From Myxococcaceae bacterium (GTDB taxonomy: Bacteria; Myxococcota; Myxococcia; Myxococcales; Myxococcaceae): a stretch of DNA of 64,000 bases. The translations under genes were made by a program, and so were the position numbers. Location of the stretch: assembly GCA_019694575.1 (NCBI GenBank), contig JAIBBR010000004.1, positions 18,901 to 82,900 of the forward strand. The letters are read 5' to 3'. Under the pieces are notes generated by a model that saw nothing but the letters and a program-made list of their open reading frames with translations, was not told where the DNA came from and ran no database searches. How positions within the stretch are numbered: the first letter of the stretch is position 1; the number at the start of each line of letters is the position of its first letter. This document shows positions 26,649 through 36,483 of the stretch, piece after piece.

Positions 26649-26660
26649 GCGCAACGCCAA

Positions 26661-28043
26661 CTATTGGTGCATAATCACGCCCTGCTCGATGAGCTGGGCG
26701 AGAATGCGCGCGGTGTCGATGCGCGACATGCCTGAGAGCTCGAAGAGATCTTCGTAGGTGACCGTGCCGTCGATCTGCGCAAGCACGAAACCAGCACGGT
26801 GATCTAAGTTGAGCCAAATAACGTCGTCTTCTTTCAGCTTCACCCGCGGCGTCATCGACAAGGCGCCTAACTTTGACTCGTACATCGCCAACAAGGTGTG
26901 CTCGCTGCGCGTCTTCAGGCGCTGCACTTCGGCGTTGCCAGTACCCAGCGCTTCTGCCTTGAGAATCAGCTCCATCGCTCCTGAATGATCATCGAGCTCG
27001 AGCAGCTCCTTGGCCCCCTTGAGCAACGTATCGACCTCTTGCCCCGCGCTGCGCGTCGGCAAAGGCGTTTGTGTTCTCGGTAACGGCGGCGCCAACATGT
27101 CGATCGCCGACGTCGAATTTGAACTTGCCCCGGGCCGCGACAAGTCGATGCTGGGGTTCGACGGAGAGTCCCACGCGGACTGAATTTTCACGGGGGCGGC
27201 CGTAATCGACGGGGGGCTCGACCCAACCGCCGAGGCTTCATTGGGTATCGTCTCGAATTCGTTCATTTCGAACGACAGCTCAGGTTCTACCTGGCTGGGC
27301 GGCGCCAAGGTTTCGTCTTCCATCGTCAGCGGCAGCTCCATGGGTGCTGGCGCATCGTCGAAAAGAGCGCTCGACAAACTGCTCGGGCTCGACTGCCCCG
27401 AGAAGGGAATGGTGGTGCTCCGTGGCAGGCCCGGCATCGGAGCAGGCGGCGACATCAGCGGAGGAATGGTGGGCACCGTGCCCAGGGGAGGAATTTCAGG
27501 CTCATTGGCTTCAGCGAGCGCGCGAATGCGATCGAGGTTCAACCCGGTACCCGCTTCACCACGCGCCAACGCGGGAATTTTCACCCCCCACGCCGGGGTG
27601 CGTTCGTTCAAGCCCCCCGGCATGCTCTGGCTCAGCTCACCCATCGAAACCAACGGCTCTTCATCGATCGAAAAACTGTCGTCGTCATCGTCAGTCGTGA
27701 GCGGCTCATCACCCAACAGGTGATCGTCAGGGGGCAAGGGCGGCTTGGTCTCATCGGCAGCAAAGCCGGTGGCCAGGCCCCAGTCGACGTCCATGCTGAG
27801 GTCAGTGCCACCTTGCCGCTCGAAAGGGCTCTTATTCGTAGGCGCCGCGCCAGGCCCAGCGCCGGCAGCCCCGCTGGGCGCCGCCCCCCCTTTGTTGAGG
27901 GTGTCAATCAACTGCCGCGCGCGGGCGTGCGCAGGGTCAATCTTCAGTGCTTGTTCAAAAAGGCGTCGCGCCCCCTCGTCATCGCCCGAGAGGCGCAGCC
28001 ATAGCCCGGCTTCGACCAGTTGTGTCGCCCGCGATGCAGTCAT
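26661..28043 (-). CDS. TPR protein with conserved C-terminal domain, SglK/DnaK partner
   Basis: This is a 460-residue soluble protein. The N-terminal about 55 residues read as tetratricopeptide helices (GLWLRLSGDDEGARRLFEQA). A long Pro/Ser/Asp-rich disordered middle follows. The compact C-terminus (about 385-460) contains WLNLDHRAGFVLAQIDG and the winged-helix-like SGMSRIDTARILAQLIEQGV. It starts one base after the dnaK stop and is the last gene of the xerC-smr-hslVU-J-dnaK run. The position suggests a chaperone or motility role with the Hsp70, but I know no firm function for the C-terminal domain. Confidence 0.75.
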   Translation of the reverse strand: MTASRATQLVEAGLWLRLSGDDEGARRLFEQALKIDPAHARARQLIDTLNKGGAAPSGAAGAGPGAAPTNKSPFERQGGTDLSMDVDWGLATGFAADETKPPLPPDDHLLGDEPLTTDDDDDSFSIDEEPLVSMGELSQSMPGGLNERTPAWGVKIPALARGEAGTGLNLDRIRALAEANEPEIPPLGTVPTIPPLMSPPAPMPGLPRSTTIPFSGQSSPSSLSSALFDDAPAPMELPLTMEDETLAPPSQVEPELSFEMNEFETIPNEASAVGSSPPSITAAPVKIQSAWDSPSNPSIDLSRPGASSNSTSAIDMLAPPLPRTQTPLPTRSAGQEVDTLLKGAKELLELDDHSGAMELILKAEALGTGNAEVQRLKTRSEHTLLAMYESKLGALSMTPRVKLKEDDVIWLNLDHRAGFVLAQIDGTVTYEDLFELSGMSRIDTARILAQLIEQGVIMHQ

Positions 28044-29885
28044 TTAGCGAGTTCCGATGCGCTGCAGCACCCCGCGAAAAAGATTCAAGGTGCGGTTCAA
28101 AGTGTCGATGGCGTCTGACAGCGCGGTCAAGCTACCGCCTTCAAGCGCCCGCTTCGCCCCTTCGAGGCTCTTCACAGCTTTTGCCACCGCGTCGACGCCA
28201 AATTCAGACCCTTCGGTCACCTGCTGCACTTGAGGAATCAGCGCGGTCACTTCTTTGATGATGTTTTCGAGCTCTGTCTTCTTGTTGCGGCTCTCTTCGC
28301 CAGCCTTCGCTTCGAGCAGGTAATCGCTCTGCTCTTCCATGATCTTCTTCAATTCGTCTTCGGTCAGGCCACCCGACGCAGTGACGGTGATCGACTGCCG
28401 TTGGCCGGTTTCTTTGTCGCGAGCGCCCACTGACACAATGCCTTCAGAATTGATATCGAAGGTCACTTCGATTTCGACCTCGCCGCGCTTTGCTTCGCGC
28501 AACCCGGTGAGAATGAATTCGCCCAGCAATTCATTCTGGTGCGCCAGCTCGCTCTCGCCCTGCAGTACCATGATCTTCACCGTCGTCTGCCCGTCTTTCG
28601 AGGTGTTGAAGAGCTCGGTCGTCGACGTCGGCACGGTGGTGTTGCGCGGTATCAACTTGCGCACGTAGCCGCCGGCGATCGCCACGCCCAGGCTCTGCGG
28701 CGTCACGTCGAGCAGCAGCACCTGCGCCTCTTCAGACACCAGGGCATTGGCCTGCACCGCGGCGCCGAGCGCCACCACTTCGTCAGGGTGCACGCCTTTG
28801 CACGGGTCACGCTTGAAGTACGCCTTCACCGCGTCGACGACCTTGGGCATGCGCGTCATGCCACCGACCAAGATCATCTCTTTCAAGTCGCTCGCTTTGA
28901 CCTTCGCTTCTTTGAGTACCGCGTCACAGTGCGTGATGCAGCGATCGACCAGGTCAGCGCAGAGCTCGTCGAGCTTTTCTCGGCTGAGCGCCTTTTGCAG
29001 GTGCAACGCGGTGCCTCCACCCGGAGGCGTGTAGATGAACGGCAAGTTGATCTGCGCTTCTTTGATCGTCGAAAGCTCGATCTTCGCCTTTTCGGCTTCG
29101 GTCTTCAGCCGCTGCAACGCCATGCGATCTTTGCGCAAGTCGACGCCGTGCTCCTTGGCGAAGCCAAACACCAGCCACTCGATGATGCGATTGTCGAAAT
29201 CTTCACCGCCCAAAAACGTGTCACCACCAGTGGCGATGACGTCGAACACACCGTTGCCCACCTCCAACACCGAGATATCGAAAGTGCCCCCACCGAGATC
29301 GAAAATTGCGATCTTGCCGTTGACCGTTTTACCGAAGCCGTACGCCAACGCCGCGGCGGTAGGCTCGTTGATAATGCGCAACACGTCGAGCCCGGCAATT
29401 CGGCCTGCGTCTTTGGTGGCCTGCCGCTGACCGTCGTTGAAATACGCCGGCACGGTGATGATCGCCTTGGTCACCGGCTTGCCGAAAAAGGCGTCAGCGT
29501 CAGCTTTGATTTCGCGCAGCACCATCGCCGAAATTTCGGGCAGCGACACTTCACGCCCTTCAAGCCGAATGCGAATGTCGTCGTGCTCACCGCAAATGAC
29601 TTGGTACGAGAGCACCTTCATCGCCTCTTGCACTTGCTGGCTTGAAAACTTTCGGCCAATCAAACGCTTGGCGGCATAGACCGTTTCTTCAGGGTTGGTG
29701 ATAGCTTGCCGTTTGGCGATCTGTCCAACCAAGCGTTTACCGGTTTTCGACACCGCGACGACCGAGGGGGTCAAAGTGGCCCCACTCCGGTTGCGAATCA
29801 CCGCGGGCTGATTGCCCTGCACGGTCGCCACCACACTGTTGGTCGTACCCAGGTCGATGCCGATGACAGGCTCACGTTCTGACAT
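28044..29885 (-). CDS. Hsp70 chaperone, SglK-like second DnaK
   Basis: This is an ATP-dependent Hsp70 of 613 residues. The nucleotide-binding domain opens with VIGIDLGTTNSVVATVQ and has FDLGGGTFDISVLEVG and NEPTAAALAYGFGK. The substrate-binding domain follows with VTPQSLGVAIAGG. The C-terminal lid is present but the acidic DnaK tail (EEVD/DAEFEE type) is missing: the protein ends RGVLQRIGTR. It sits between a J-domain/TPR protein and a TPR protein, not next to dnaJ/grpE. This suits the myxobacterial social-motility DnaK homologue SglK, rather than the main stress DnaK. The SglK label rests on context and my recollection of the family. Confidence 0.88.
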   Translation of the reverse strand: MSEREPVIGIDLGTTNSVVATVQGNQPAVIRNRSGATLTPSVVAVSKTGKRLVGQIAKRQAITNPEETVYAAKRLIGRKFSSQQVQEAMKVLSYQVICGEHDDIRIRLEGREVSLPEISAMVLREIKADADAFFGKPVTKAIITVPAYFNDGQRQATKDAGRIAGLDVLRIINEPTAAALAYGFGKTVNGKIAIFDLGGGTFDISVLEVGNGVFDVIATGGDTFLGGEDFDNRIIEWLVFGFAKEHGVDLRKDRMALQRLKTEAEKAKIELSTIKEAQINLPFIYTPPGGGTALHLQKALSREKLDELCADLVDRCITHCDAVLKEAKVKASDLKEMILVGGMTRMPKVVDAVKAYFKRDPCKGVHPDEVVALGAAVQANALVSEEAQVLLLDVTPQSLGVAIAGGYVRKLIPRNTTVPTSTTELFNTSKDGQTTVKIMVLQGESELAHQNELLGEFILTGLREAKRGEVEIEVTFDINSEGIVSVGARDKETGQRQSITVTASGGLTEDELKKIMEEQSDYLLEAKAGEESRNKKTELENIIKEVTALIPQVQQVTEGSEFGVDAVAKAVKSLEGAKRALEGGSLTALSDAIDTLNRTLNLFRGVLQRIGTR

Positions 29886-29897
29886 TGAACATAGAAT

Positions 29898-31136
29898 CTA
29901 GAACGGCCAGCGCTTCTTGACCTGCTTTTTTACCTCCTCGTGGTCAGGCTTGAGCCGAGCGGCTTCTTCCCAATGCTTTTTGGCCAGCGCCCGCATGCCA
30001 CCTTCGTCGAGCAACTTGGCCAATTGAATACGGTATTCGGCGTTTTGGCCGTCGAGCTCGACGGCGCGTTGGGCCATGGCGTTGGCCTCTTTCGATTCAG
30101 CCCCGTGCAGAATGAGTAACCGGGCGGCATGGTAGGCCGCCGCGGCGTTCGACGCGTCGATGGCGGCCGCCACCTTGGCCGCAGAAACCGCCTGCGGCAA
30201 CTCGCCTTTTTCTTCAAAAGACAGCGCCTTTTTGAGCTCTTCTGAAGCCCGTGAGACCTCGCTCTTCTTGCGCGCGTCGCCCAGCAGGTGCTTCACCTCT
30301 GTATTTCGCTCGTCCATCTGCGACGCCATATGTAGGTCTGTGAAGGCGTGACCAAAGTCACCACGGGCCATGGCCGCCTTGGCGCGGGCCACCAAGTCAT
30401 TCACCCGGGCCGCCTTGGCCAGGTAGGGGTGTCGGGCAAAACGCGACCTGCGTTCGCTGTCGCGCGCCGCGTCAGCCGCGATTTCAGCAGCCGTCTTGGG
30501 CACGCTGGCCGCCTTGTGCACCTCGGCGACCACTTCGATCTTCTTTTTGGGAGGCGCCAAAAGCTGCGGGTTCGCCTTCAGGTACGCATTGCGCTTGTCG
30601 AGGTCAGACAGAACGTTTTGCGCTTCAGTCAGCCGCCTGAAAATGCGCTCGATGCGCGCCTTGAAACTGCCCAGGTTCTTGCCAAAGAAACGGTCGGGGT
30701 GAAACTTTTTCGACGCCTCGTAAAAAACGCGTTTGACGTCTTCGGGGGGCGCCCCCGGCTCTAACCCCAGCGCGGCAAAGTGATCGGCCCCTTCGAGCTT
30801 GGCCTCCATCGCCAAGATTTCGGCCTTGCGCCCTTCGTCGAGATCAATCTCTTCTTGCGAAGCCGCGCTCATCACCACCGGGGCGGGCGCCGGCTTCGCA
30901 ACCTTGGCGGGTACAATCACGCCCTTGGCGCGCAGCGAAAGCAAAGTGGCAATCGCCCTGGGCTCGGGCAACCCACACCGCTCGAGCACGTCTTTGATCA
31001 GCGTGGCGCGGCCGATCAACGCCAGCAAGGTGAGCTCGTCTTCGGCCAAAGCGAGACGCGAACGATCGAGGTTGGGCACCACGCCCACGTGGTCTTCCCG
31101 TGCTCCCAAACCGGCGATGGTGTCTGACTTGGTCAC
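29898..31136 (-). CDS. J-domain protein with C-terminal TPR repeats
   Basis: This 412-residue probable Hsp70 co-chaperone has an atypical internal J domain. The HPD motif is in FYEASKKFHPDRFFG near residue 146, preceded by DHFAALGLEPGA. The N-terminal 90 residues resemble a winged or DUF4388-type segment. The C-terminal half consists of TPR helices (for example EANAMAQRAVELDGQNAEYRIQLAKLLDEGG). The GTG at 31136 is the only usable start after the in-frame stop. It is encoded directly before the SglK-like dnaK, so it likely serves that Hsp70. Confidence 0.85.
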   Translation of the reverse strand: MTKSDTIAGLGAREDHVGVVPNLDRSRLALAEDELTLLALIGRATLIKDVLERCGLPEPRAIATLLSLRAKGVIVPAKVAKPAPAPVVMSAASQEEIDLDEGRKAEILAMEAKLEGADHFAALGLEPGAPPEDVKRVFYEASKKFHPDRFFGKNLGSFKARIERIFRRLTEAQNVLSDLDKRNAYLKANPQLLAPPKKKIEVVAEVHKAASVPKTAAEIAADAARDSERRSRFARHPYLAKAARVNDLVARAKAAMARGDFGHAFTDLHMASQMDERNTEVKHLLGDARKKSEVSRASEELKKALSFEEKGELPQAVSAAKVAAAIDASNAAAAYHAARLLILHGAESKEANAMAQRAVELDGQNAEYRIQLAKLLDEGGMRALAKKHWEEAARLKPDHEEVKKQVKKRWPF

Positions 31137-31175
31137 GTCGAAGTGATTCTTAAGCTGCCTGTGCGCCGCCGCAAG

Positions 31176-32474
31176 CTACAGAATGTACCGCGAGAGGTCT
31201 TCGTCGTGAATGATGTCACCTAACCGTTTTTGTACATAGGTGGCGTCGACCTGCACATCGGTGGTGCCCATTTCACTGGCGCTGAATGAAACTTCGTCGA
31301 GCAACCGCTCTAAAATGGTGTGCAGCCGCCGGGCGCCGATATTTTGGGTGCGCTCGTTGACAGTTTGGGCCAACTTGGCGATCTCAGCCACCGCGTCGTC
31401 AGAGAAGTGCAACCGCACCCCTTCGGTCGCCAGCAACGCCGCGTATTGCTTGAGCAGCGAATTTTTCGGCTCGGTCAAAATGCGACTGAGGTGATCGCCT
31501 CCCAGCGGCTCGAGCTCAACCCGAATGGGAAAACGGCCCTGCAGCTCGGGAATGAGATCTGACGGCTTCGACACGTGAAACGCGCCCGCGGCAATGAAGA
31601 GCATGTGATCAGTCTTCACCGAGCCGTACTTGGTGGTGACGGTGCTGCCTTCGACAATGGGCAGAATGTCGCGCTGTACGCCTTCGCGCGACACGTCGGG
31701 CCCACTGCCACCCTTCGGCCCTTCGCGGCTGGCAATTTTGTCGATCTCGTCGATGAACACGATGCCCGAATTTTCGGCGCGAAAAAGCGCTTCACGCTGC
31801 ACGCGTTCTTGATCGATCAACTTGCCCGCTTCTTCTTGCTCGAGCAGCTTGAGCGCTTCGGGCACGCGCACCTTACGCCGGCGGCTGCGGTTCATGCCCG
31901 GCATGTTGCGAAAGAGATCTTGCAAGTTGACGCCTACTTCTTCCAACCCCTGCCCCGAGAAATTGCGCAAGAAGGTAACGCCGCTCTCTTGCACCTCGAG
32001 CTCGACGTACTGCTCGTCGAGCGTACCGGCCCGCAACTGGGCTTTGTGCTTCTCGCGATCGCCCGGGCCAAGCAGCTCAGCCAGCCGGTCTTCAGCCGCG
32101 GCCGACGCCTTGGCTTTCACTTTCTCGGCTTCTTCTTCACGCACCAGGGTGAGCGCGTTTTCTACCAGTTCGCGCACCATCGACTCGACGTCGCGGCCCA
32201 CGTAGCCGACTTCGGTGAACTTGGAGGCTTCGACCTTCGCAAACGGCGCCTGCGCCAACTTCGCCAAACGCCGGGCGATCTCGGTCTTACCCACCCCAGT
32301 GGGGCCGATCATGATGATGTTTTTGGGGTGAATTTCGTCGCGCAAATCAGCCCCCACGCGCTGACGCCGCCAACGGTTGCGCAGTGCAATCGCCACCGCT
32401 CGCTTTGCCGCGGCCTGGCCAATGATGTAGCGATCGAGCTCAACCACCACTTCTCGAGGAGTCAAAAGGGACAT
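31176..32474 (-). CDS. hslU: ATP-dependent protease ATPase subunit HslU
   Basis: HslU is the AAA+ unfoldase of the HslUV protease. The 432-residue protein from ATG 32474 ([20 protein letters not shown]) has Walker [10 protein letters not shown] and Walker [10 protein letters not shown], plus the inserted I-domain between them. The C-terminal sensor region [14 protein letters not shown] is present, and the tail ends DLSRYIL, which inserts into HslV pockets. The frame continues upstream to 32522 inside hslV without support. It lies five bases after hslV. Confidence 0.97.
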   Translation of the reverse strand: MSLLTPREVVVELDRYIIGQAAAKRAVAIALRNRWRRQRVGADLRDEIHPKNIIMIGPTGVGKTEIARRLAKLAQAPFAKVEASKFTEVGYVGRDVESMVRELVENALTLVREEEAEKVKAKASAAAEDRLAELLGPGDREKHKAQLRAGTLDEQYVELEVQESGVTFLRNFSGQGLEEVGVNLQDLFRNMPGMNRSRRRKVRVPEALKLLEQEEAGKLIDQERVQREALFRAENSGIVFIDEIDKIASREGPKGGSGPDVSREGVQRDILPIVEGSTVTTKYGSVKTDHMLFIAAGAFHVSKPSDLIPELQGRFPIRVELEPLGGDHLSRILTEPKNSLLKQYAALLATEGVRLHFSDDAVAEIAKLAQTVNERTQNIGARRLHTILERLLDEVSFSASEMGTTDVQVDATYVQKRLGDIIHDEDLSRYIL

Positions 32475-32479
32475 GGGCG

Positions 32480-33007
32480 TTAGAGCTCTTCGAACGACAC
32501 GTGGGTGTTGGTGTAGATGCAAATTTCAGCCGCAATGCCGAGCGACGCTTCGACGATCTGCTTGGCGCTCAATGACGAGTGCTGAAGCAGCGCCAACGCA
32601 GCAGCCTGCGCGTAGGAGCCGCCCGAGCCCACCGCGGCAATACCGTGATCAGGCTCGACCACATCGCCCGCGCCCGAGAGAATGAACGTTTTCTCTTTGT
32701 CAGCGACAATCAACAGCGCCTCGAGGCGGCGCAGAAAACGATCTGTTCGCCAGTCTTTGCCCAGCTCGACGCACGCGCGGGTAAGGTTCTTCTGATGCTC
32801 TTTGAGCTTGGCTTCGAAGCGCTCAAAAAGGGTGAAGGCGTCGGCGGTGCCGCCAGCAAAACCGGCGATCACCTGCCCGTCTCCGAGCCGACGCACTTTC
32901 TTGGCGTTGCCTTTGAGTACCGTCTTTTCGAGGGTAACTTGGCCATCGCCGCCGATCACCACCTTGCCGTCGCGGCGCGCACATAAAATCGTCGTCCCGT
33001 GGAACAT
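32480..33007 (-). CDS. hslV: ATP-dependent protease proteolytic subunit HslV
   Basis: HslV is the proteasome-like peptidase partner of HslU. It has 175 residues. The N-terminal MFHGTTIL would be processed to expose a threonine nucleophile (T5 or T6), and [23 protein letters not shown] is the family hallmark block. The C-terminal [14 protein letters not shown] block is intact. It is the third gene of the xerC-smr-hslV-hslU series. xerC-hslVU linkage is common in bacteria. Confidence 0.97.
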   Translation of the reverse strand: MFHGTTILCARRDGKVVIGGDGQVTLEKTVLKGNAKKVRRLGDGQVIAGFAGGTADAFTLFERFEAKLKEHQKNLTRACVELGKDWRTDRFLRRLEALLIVADKEKTFILSGAGDVVEPDHGIAAVGSGGSYAQAAALALLQHSSLSAKQIVEASLGIAAEICIYTNTHVSFEEL

Positions 33008-33042
33008 GGAGCAGGTTTAACAACCGGGGTGGCGACTTTCCA

Positions 33043-33729
33043 TCACTTGCGTAGCAACACATAGAGTGCGCCGGGCCCGCCGTGCTTGGGAGCCGCCACC
33101 GAAAAAGCGAGCACGTGTTTCGCCAGCGAGGCACTTTCGAGCCAAGTAGGCACCGCGTCTTTGAGCACGGCTTCGCCTTCGGCCGAATGCAGCCCGCGCC
33201 CCGTAATCACCCGCAGGCACCGAGACTGCGCCCGGCGTGACTGGGTGACAAAGGCCTGCAGCGCGCTCTGCGCTTCAGCGCGTTTCATACCGTGCAGATC
33301 GAGCTCGCGATCAATTGCGAATTCACCCTGCTTCAGCTTGCGCACCACGCGCGGGTCCAAACCCTTCACGTGTGAGAGAAGGTGCTCTCCGTCGTCGATT
33401 CGCTCCAACGCCGCACCGCCGGTGACGAGCTCGGCCAGCTGCGCCAGTGATTCACTCTCTTCACCGTGGCGCGCGGCGATGTCTGCCGGCCGGGGCGCGG
33501 GCACTGGCACGTGACGCACCGGCTCAACTTCACCCACCGCTTCTAAAAACTGCTGCCGCTCGAGCTCTTCGATGCTCAACGCACGCTTCGACGGCCGCGG
33601 GGCTGACGGCGGTGGCGCCTGTGCACGGCGCTCATTTTCTTTCGCCGCGGGCTTGGGAAGCGACGCTTTGAGCTTGGCAAATGGGTTGTTGAAGGGCGGA
33701 GGCCCCGACGATTTCTCTTGCTTCGACAT
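33043..33729 (-). CDS. Smr-domain DNA/RNA-binding protein
   Basis: This 228-residue protein has a disordered, proline-rich N-terminal region and a C-terminal Smr (small MutS-related) domain from about residue 140. The family marks are DLHGMKRAEAQSALQAF and VITGRGLHSAEGEAVLK, corresponding to the DLHG and TGxGxHS motifs of Smr nucleases. The DLHG histidine and arginine-rich site are kept, so nicking or RNA-cleavage activity is possible. The start ATG at 33729 lies 11 bases after the xerC stop. Confidence 0.88.
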   Translation of the reverse strand: MSKQEKSSGPPPFNNPFAKLKASLPKPAAKENERRAQAPPPSAPRPSKRALSIEELERQQFLEAVGEVEPVRHVPVPAPRPADIAARHGEESESLAQLAELVTGGAALERIDDGEHLLSHVKGLDPRVVRKLKQGEFAIDRELDLHGMKRAEAQSALQAFVTQSRRAQSRCLRVITGRGLHSAEGEAVLKDAVPTWLESASLAKHVLAFSVAAPKHGGPGALYVLLRK

Positions 33730-33740
33730 TGCTTGGGGCC

Positions 33741-34634
33741 TCACGCGCGGGGGTGTGCCTTGTCATACACTTTTTGCAGCTGCTCAAACGACACGTGTGT
33801 GTACCGCTGCGTCGTCGACAGGCTGGCGTGGCCGAGCAGTTCTTGAATCGAGCGAATGTCGGCGCCTCCCGCGAGCAAATGCGTCGCGAACGAGTGACGC
33901 AATGCGTGAGGAGACACTTTGCGGCCTAAATTCAACGAGCGCACATAGGTGTCTAGGTGGCGAGCCACGCTGCGCGTCGACAACCGCCCACCGCGAAAAT
34001 TGAGAAAGAGCGCCGTGGGGTCTTGCTTGGGCCGGGGTTTGGCGAGCAGCGCAGGCCTTACCAACAGCCAATGCCGCAGCGATTCGATGGCCGGCTCGCT
34101 CAATGGCACCACCCGCTCCTTGTTGCCTTTGCCCAGTACGCGAATCATGCCGTTGCCGATGTCGAGACTGTCGAGGCTCAAACCGCACAACTCGGCCAAA
34201 CGCACCCCAGAGCCATAGAGCACTTCGAGCATCGCGTGATCGCGCGCGCCGAGCAGCCGCTCGTCGTCGGGAGCCTCCATCACCGCGAATGCGTCATCGA
34301 CGGGAATGGCGCGGGGCAAGCGGTTTGGCAATTTAGGGCTTTTCATGCGGCGTGCCGGGCTGCTGGCGATCACCTTGCGGCGCGCGAGAAACTTGTAGAA
34401 CGACTTCACCGCGGCGAGCCGTCGAGCGCGCGTGGCGGCTGAATGCGTGGCGGCTTGTACTCCCAAGAACCCACGCAGGTGCAAATGGTTCGCGTGGGTA
34501 AGTGCGACTGCGTTATTGCCCAAGTACTCGGCGAGTTGCTTGAGATCGACTCGGTAAGCTTTGAGCGTGTGCGGTGACACCGCGCGCGCCACTTGCAGGT
34601 AGTGGAGAAAAGCTTCGATGTGGTCGCTGCTCAC
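33741..34634 (-). CDS. xerC: Tyrosine recombinase XerC
   Basis: XerC/XerD resolve chromosome dimers at dif near the terminus. This 297-residue integrase-family protein has a complete catalytic set: R in GSGVRLAEL, K in GKGNKERVVP, HxxR in HALRHSFATHLL, and H with the nucleophilic Y in LGHASLSTTQRYTH. The length and XerC-like motifs favour XerC over an accessory integrase. The start is a GTG at 34634. It heads the smr-hslVU-chaperone operon and begins 38 bases from the end of a miniature inverted-repeat element. Confidence 0.93.
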   Translation of the reverse strand: MSSDHIEAFLHYLQVARAVSPHTLKAYRVDLKQLAEYLGNNAVALTHANHLHLRGFLGVQAATHSAATRARRLAAVKSFYKFLARRKVIASSPARRMKSPKLPNRLPRAIPVDDAFAVMEAPDDERLLGARDHAMLEVLYGSGVRLAELCGLSLDSLDIGNGMIRVLGKGNKERVVPLSEPAIESLRHWLLVRPALLAKPRPKQDPTALFLNFRGGRLSTRSVARHLDTYVRSLNLGRKVSPHALRHSFATHLLAGGADIRSIQELLGHASLSTTQRYTHVSFEQLQKVYDKAHPRA

Positions 34635-34671
34635 GAGGCAATTTTACGCCGCTGCCGGGTGCCGTCGAGTT

Positions 34672-34840
34672 CTAGGTGACTGGTGTCAAACGACGACCGA
34701 GTCCCAAACGCCCGAGTTGCGAGCCGCGCAAGGAAGAAGCCCGCAGGAATGCTTGGCGGCCTTTCAAGGGCTTCTGACGATGCCCGGCGAAGTCAAATCG
34801 GCGTTTCGGCGACCGAGCTCGTTTGACACCAGTCACCTAG
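34672..34840. mobile_element. Miniature inverted-repeat element (MITE-like), 169 bp
   Basis: Perfect 22-base terminal inverted repeats, CTAGGTGACTGGTGTCAAAC plus GA, occupy 34672-34693 and, inverted, 34819-34840. Weaker inverted matches continue inwards (CGACCGAG/CTCGGTCG and AAACGCC/GGCGTTT), and an inner AGAAGCCC/GGGCTTCT pair (34735-34742 and 34768-34775) makes the whole folded as one long hairpin. There is no ORF inside. CTAG at both ends could be a 4-base target duplication. The right end supplies the TAG stop codon of the lipoprotein gene starting at 36483. Confidence 0.8.
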
Positions 34841-36483
34841 GGAATACCGTCTGAGGCGACGTACACTCCCTGTTTGCCCTGCTCAGACATGATGTACGCG
34901 GCCTTGCTGCCATCAGGAGCGACGAAGAGCGCCGGCACCTTCACCAGCTGATCCAACGTTTTCCGCTCCTGGCTCTTCAAATTGTAAACCGCGACGTCGT
35001 ACACATCGCCCTGGGTGCGCGCGTATGTCACCAGCACGCGGGGGCCTTCCGCGGCCGGTTTAAAGCTAAAAATGCCTTCGACTGCTTTGCGCGGAGGCTC
35101 TTTGAGCTTCGCCACTTCGACCGTGTGCAGATCGCACGCGCGGCCATTGCGAATGCAGCCCGTGCGAAACATCAGGTACTGATCGTCGGCAGAGAACAGG
35201 TAACCATATACCCCCTGCTGCACCCGGTACGGCTGCTCGGCGCTGCCCAGGCTGTGCACCATCAAGTCGACTGAATAGAGCGGCTTGAAGAAGCGCTCTA
35301 CGAAGGCCAGCGTCTTGCCATCGTTGCTCCATACGTAGCCTGGTACCCTCTCGCCCAACGACTTGGCTGGCCCCTCGAGCGGTAGCGACGCCACCATCAA
35401 CGTACCCTGCCCCAAGGTGCCGCCTTGCGTGTCTGACATGCTGTAGTTCTTCAGAAACGCGATGCCGTTTGAAGCAGGGGCAAAATTCACCACGTCGACC
35501 CGTTCGCCAATTTTCTTGCCCGGGCTGCCATCAGCCGCGCCGACCATCAACGCGCCCAAGTTGCTGGTGCCCTTGTAGCCTTCGACACGCGCCAACCAGC
35601 GGCTGTCGGGCGAAAAGGCGAAATAATTCGTGGCCACCGCCACTGTCTTCGACTTGGTCGTCGCGGTGTCGGCGAGCTGCAGATCATAAAAGCCCGGCGA
35701 CTGCACGCTCGCGGTGGCAAATGCCACGTAGCGCGAGTCGGGTGACACTTTGAAATCACCCACCCGATCACCCAACTTCTTCGGAGCGCTGCCACCTTCG
35801 ACACCCACCTGGTACAACCCACCGGCCGACGTCAGCTTGCGCTTGAAGTAAACCTGCTTGCCGTCAGGAGCGAACTCGGCCACCGTCACGTCAGCGGCGA
35901 GATCGCGAAAGGGGCCCGCCGGGAGCACGCCCACTTTGAGTGTGCCGTCGTCGACGAAAGCCACCTGCCGGCCGTCTTTGCTGCCCACCACATACGTCAC
36001 GACGCTGCCGAGTTTCACCGGCTCAGCTTTAGCGTCGTTCAAGTCAACCGCACGCAGCTCGCCCGATTGCGCCGACACGTTATAGCCGACGAGAAAAAGC
36101 ACCCAGCGCGAATCGCCGGTGAACAAATAGCCACCCGGCATGTTGGTAATACCCGACCCCAACTTGCGCGCCTCACCGCCGGCCGTCGATACCGCATACA
36201 ACGTGCCCAACCGCATCACCGGAGGAATGCCGTCAAGCCGTGGTTTCTGCGCATCGAGCAGGTAGGTGACAAACCTGCCGTCGGGCGTGGCGCGCAAATC
36301 AATGCCGTCGCCCGGGGCCACTTGCTTGCCCAACCCACCCACCACCTCGCCTTTCTTCCCCGACGGTGCCGCGCCACCGCTGCGAATGGTGCCGTCTGAC
36401 GATTGGCAACTGGTGGTACAACCGCTTAGCCATGCGACGCACACCGACGCTGTGATCCACCGCGAGTGGCGGCTGCTGCTCAT
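34837..36483 (-). CDS. Beta-propeller (TolB/WD40-like) lipoprotein
   Basis: This is a 548-residue exported lipoprotein. The signal peptide [22 protein letters not shown] ends in the LSGC lipobox. The body is a series of beta-propeller blades with TolB/PD40-like repeats ([41 protein letters not shown]). No catalytic residues were found. The ATG overlaps the trmFO stop (ATGA). The TAG stop (34837-34839) is within the terminal CTAG of a miniature inverted-repeat element, so the gene ends exactly at the insertion. Probably a protein-interaction scaffold on the periplasmic or outer face. Confidence 0.85.
   Translation of the reverse strand: MSSSRHSRWITASVCVAWLSGCTTSCQSSDGTIRSGGAAPSGKKGEVVGGLGKQVAPGDGIDLRATPDGRFVTYLLDAQKPRLDGIPPVMRLGTLYAVSTAGGEARKLGSGITNMPGGYLFTGDSRWVLFLVGYNVSAQSGELRAVDLNDAKAEPVKLGSVVTYVVGSKDGRQVAFVDDGTLKVGVLPAGPFRDLAADVTVAEFAPDGKQVYFKRKLTSAGGLYQVGVEGGSAPKKLGDRVGDFKVSPDSRYVAFATASVQSPGFYDLQLADTATTKSKTVAVATNYFAFSPDSRWLARVEGYKGTSNLGALMVGAADGSPGKKIGERVDVVNFAPASNGIAFLKNYSMSDTQGGTLGQGTLMVASLPLEGPAKSLGERVPGYVWSNDGKTLAFVERFFKPLYSVDLMVHSLGSAEQPYRVQQGVYGYLFSADDQYLMFRTGCIRNGRACDLHTVEVAKLKEPPRKAVEGIFSFKPAAEGPRVLVTYARTQGDVYDVAVYNLKSQERKTLDQLVKVPALFVAPDGSKAAYIMSEQGKQGVYVASDGIP

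Noticed and set aside
28539..32483. Long plus-strand frames opposite dnaK (368 residues) and hslU (302 residues)
   Set aside because: Complementary to conserved chaperone and protease genes; His/Arg-rich composition is typical of antisense shadows.
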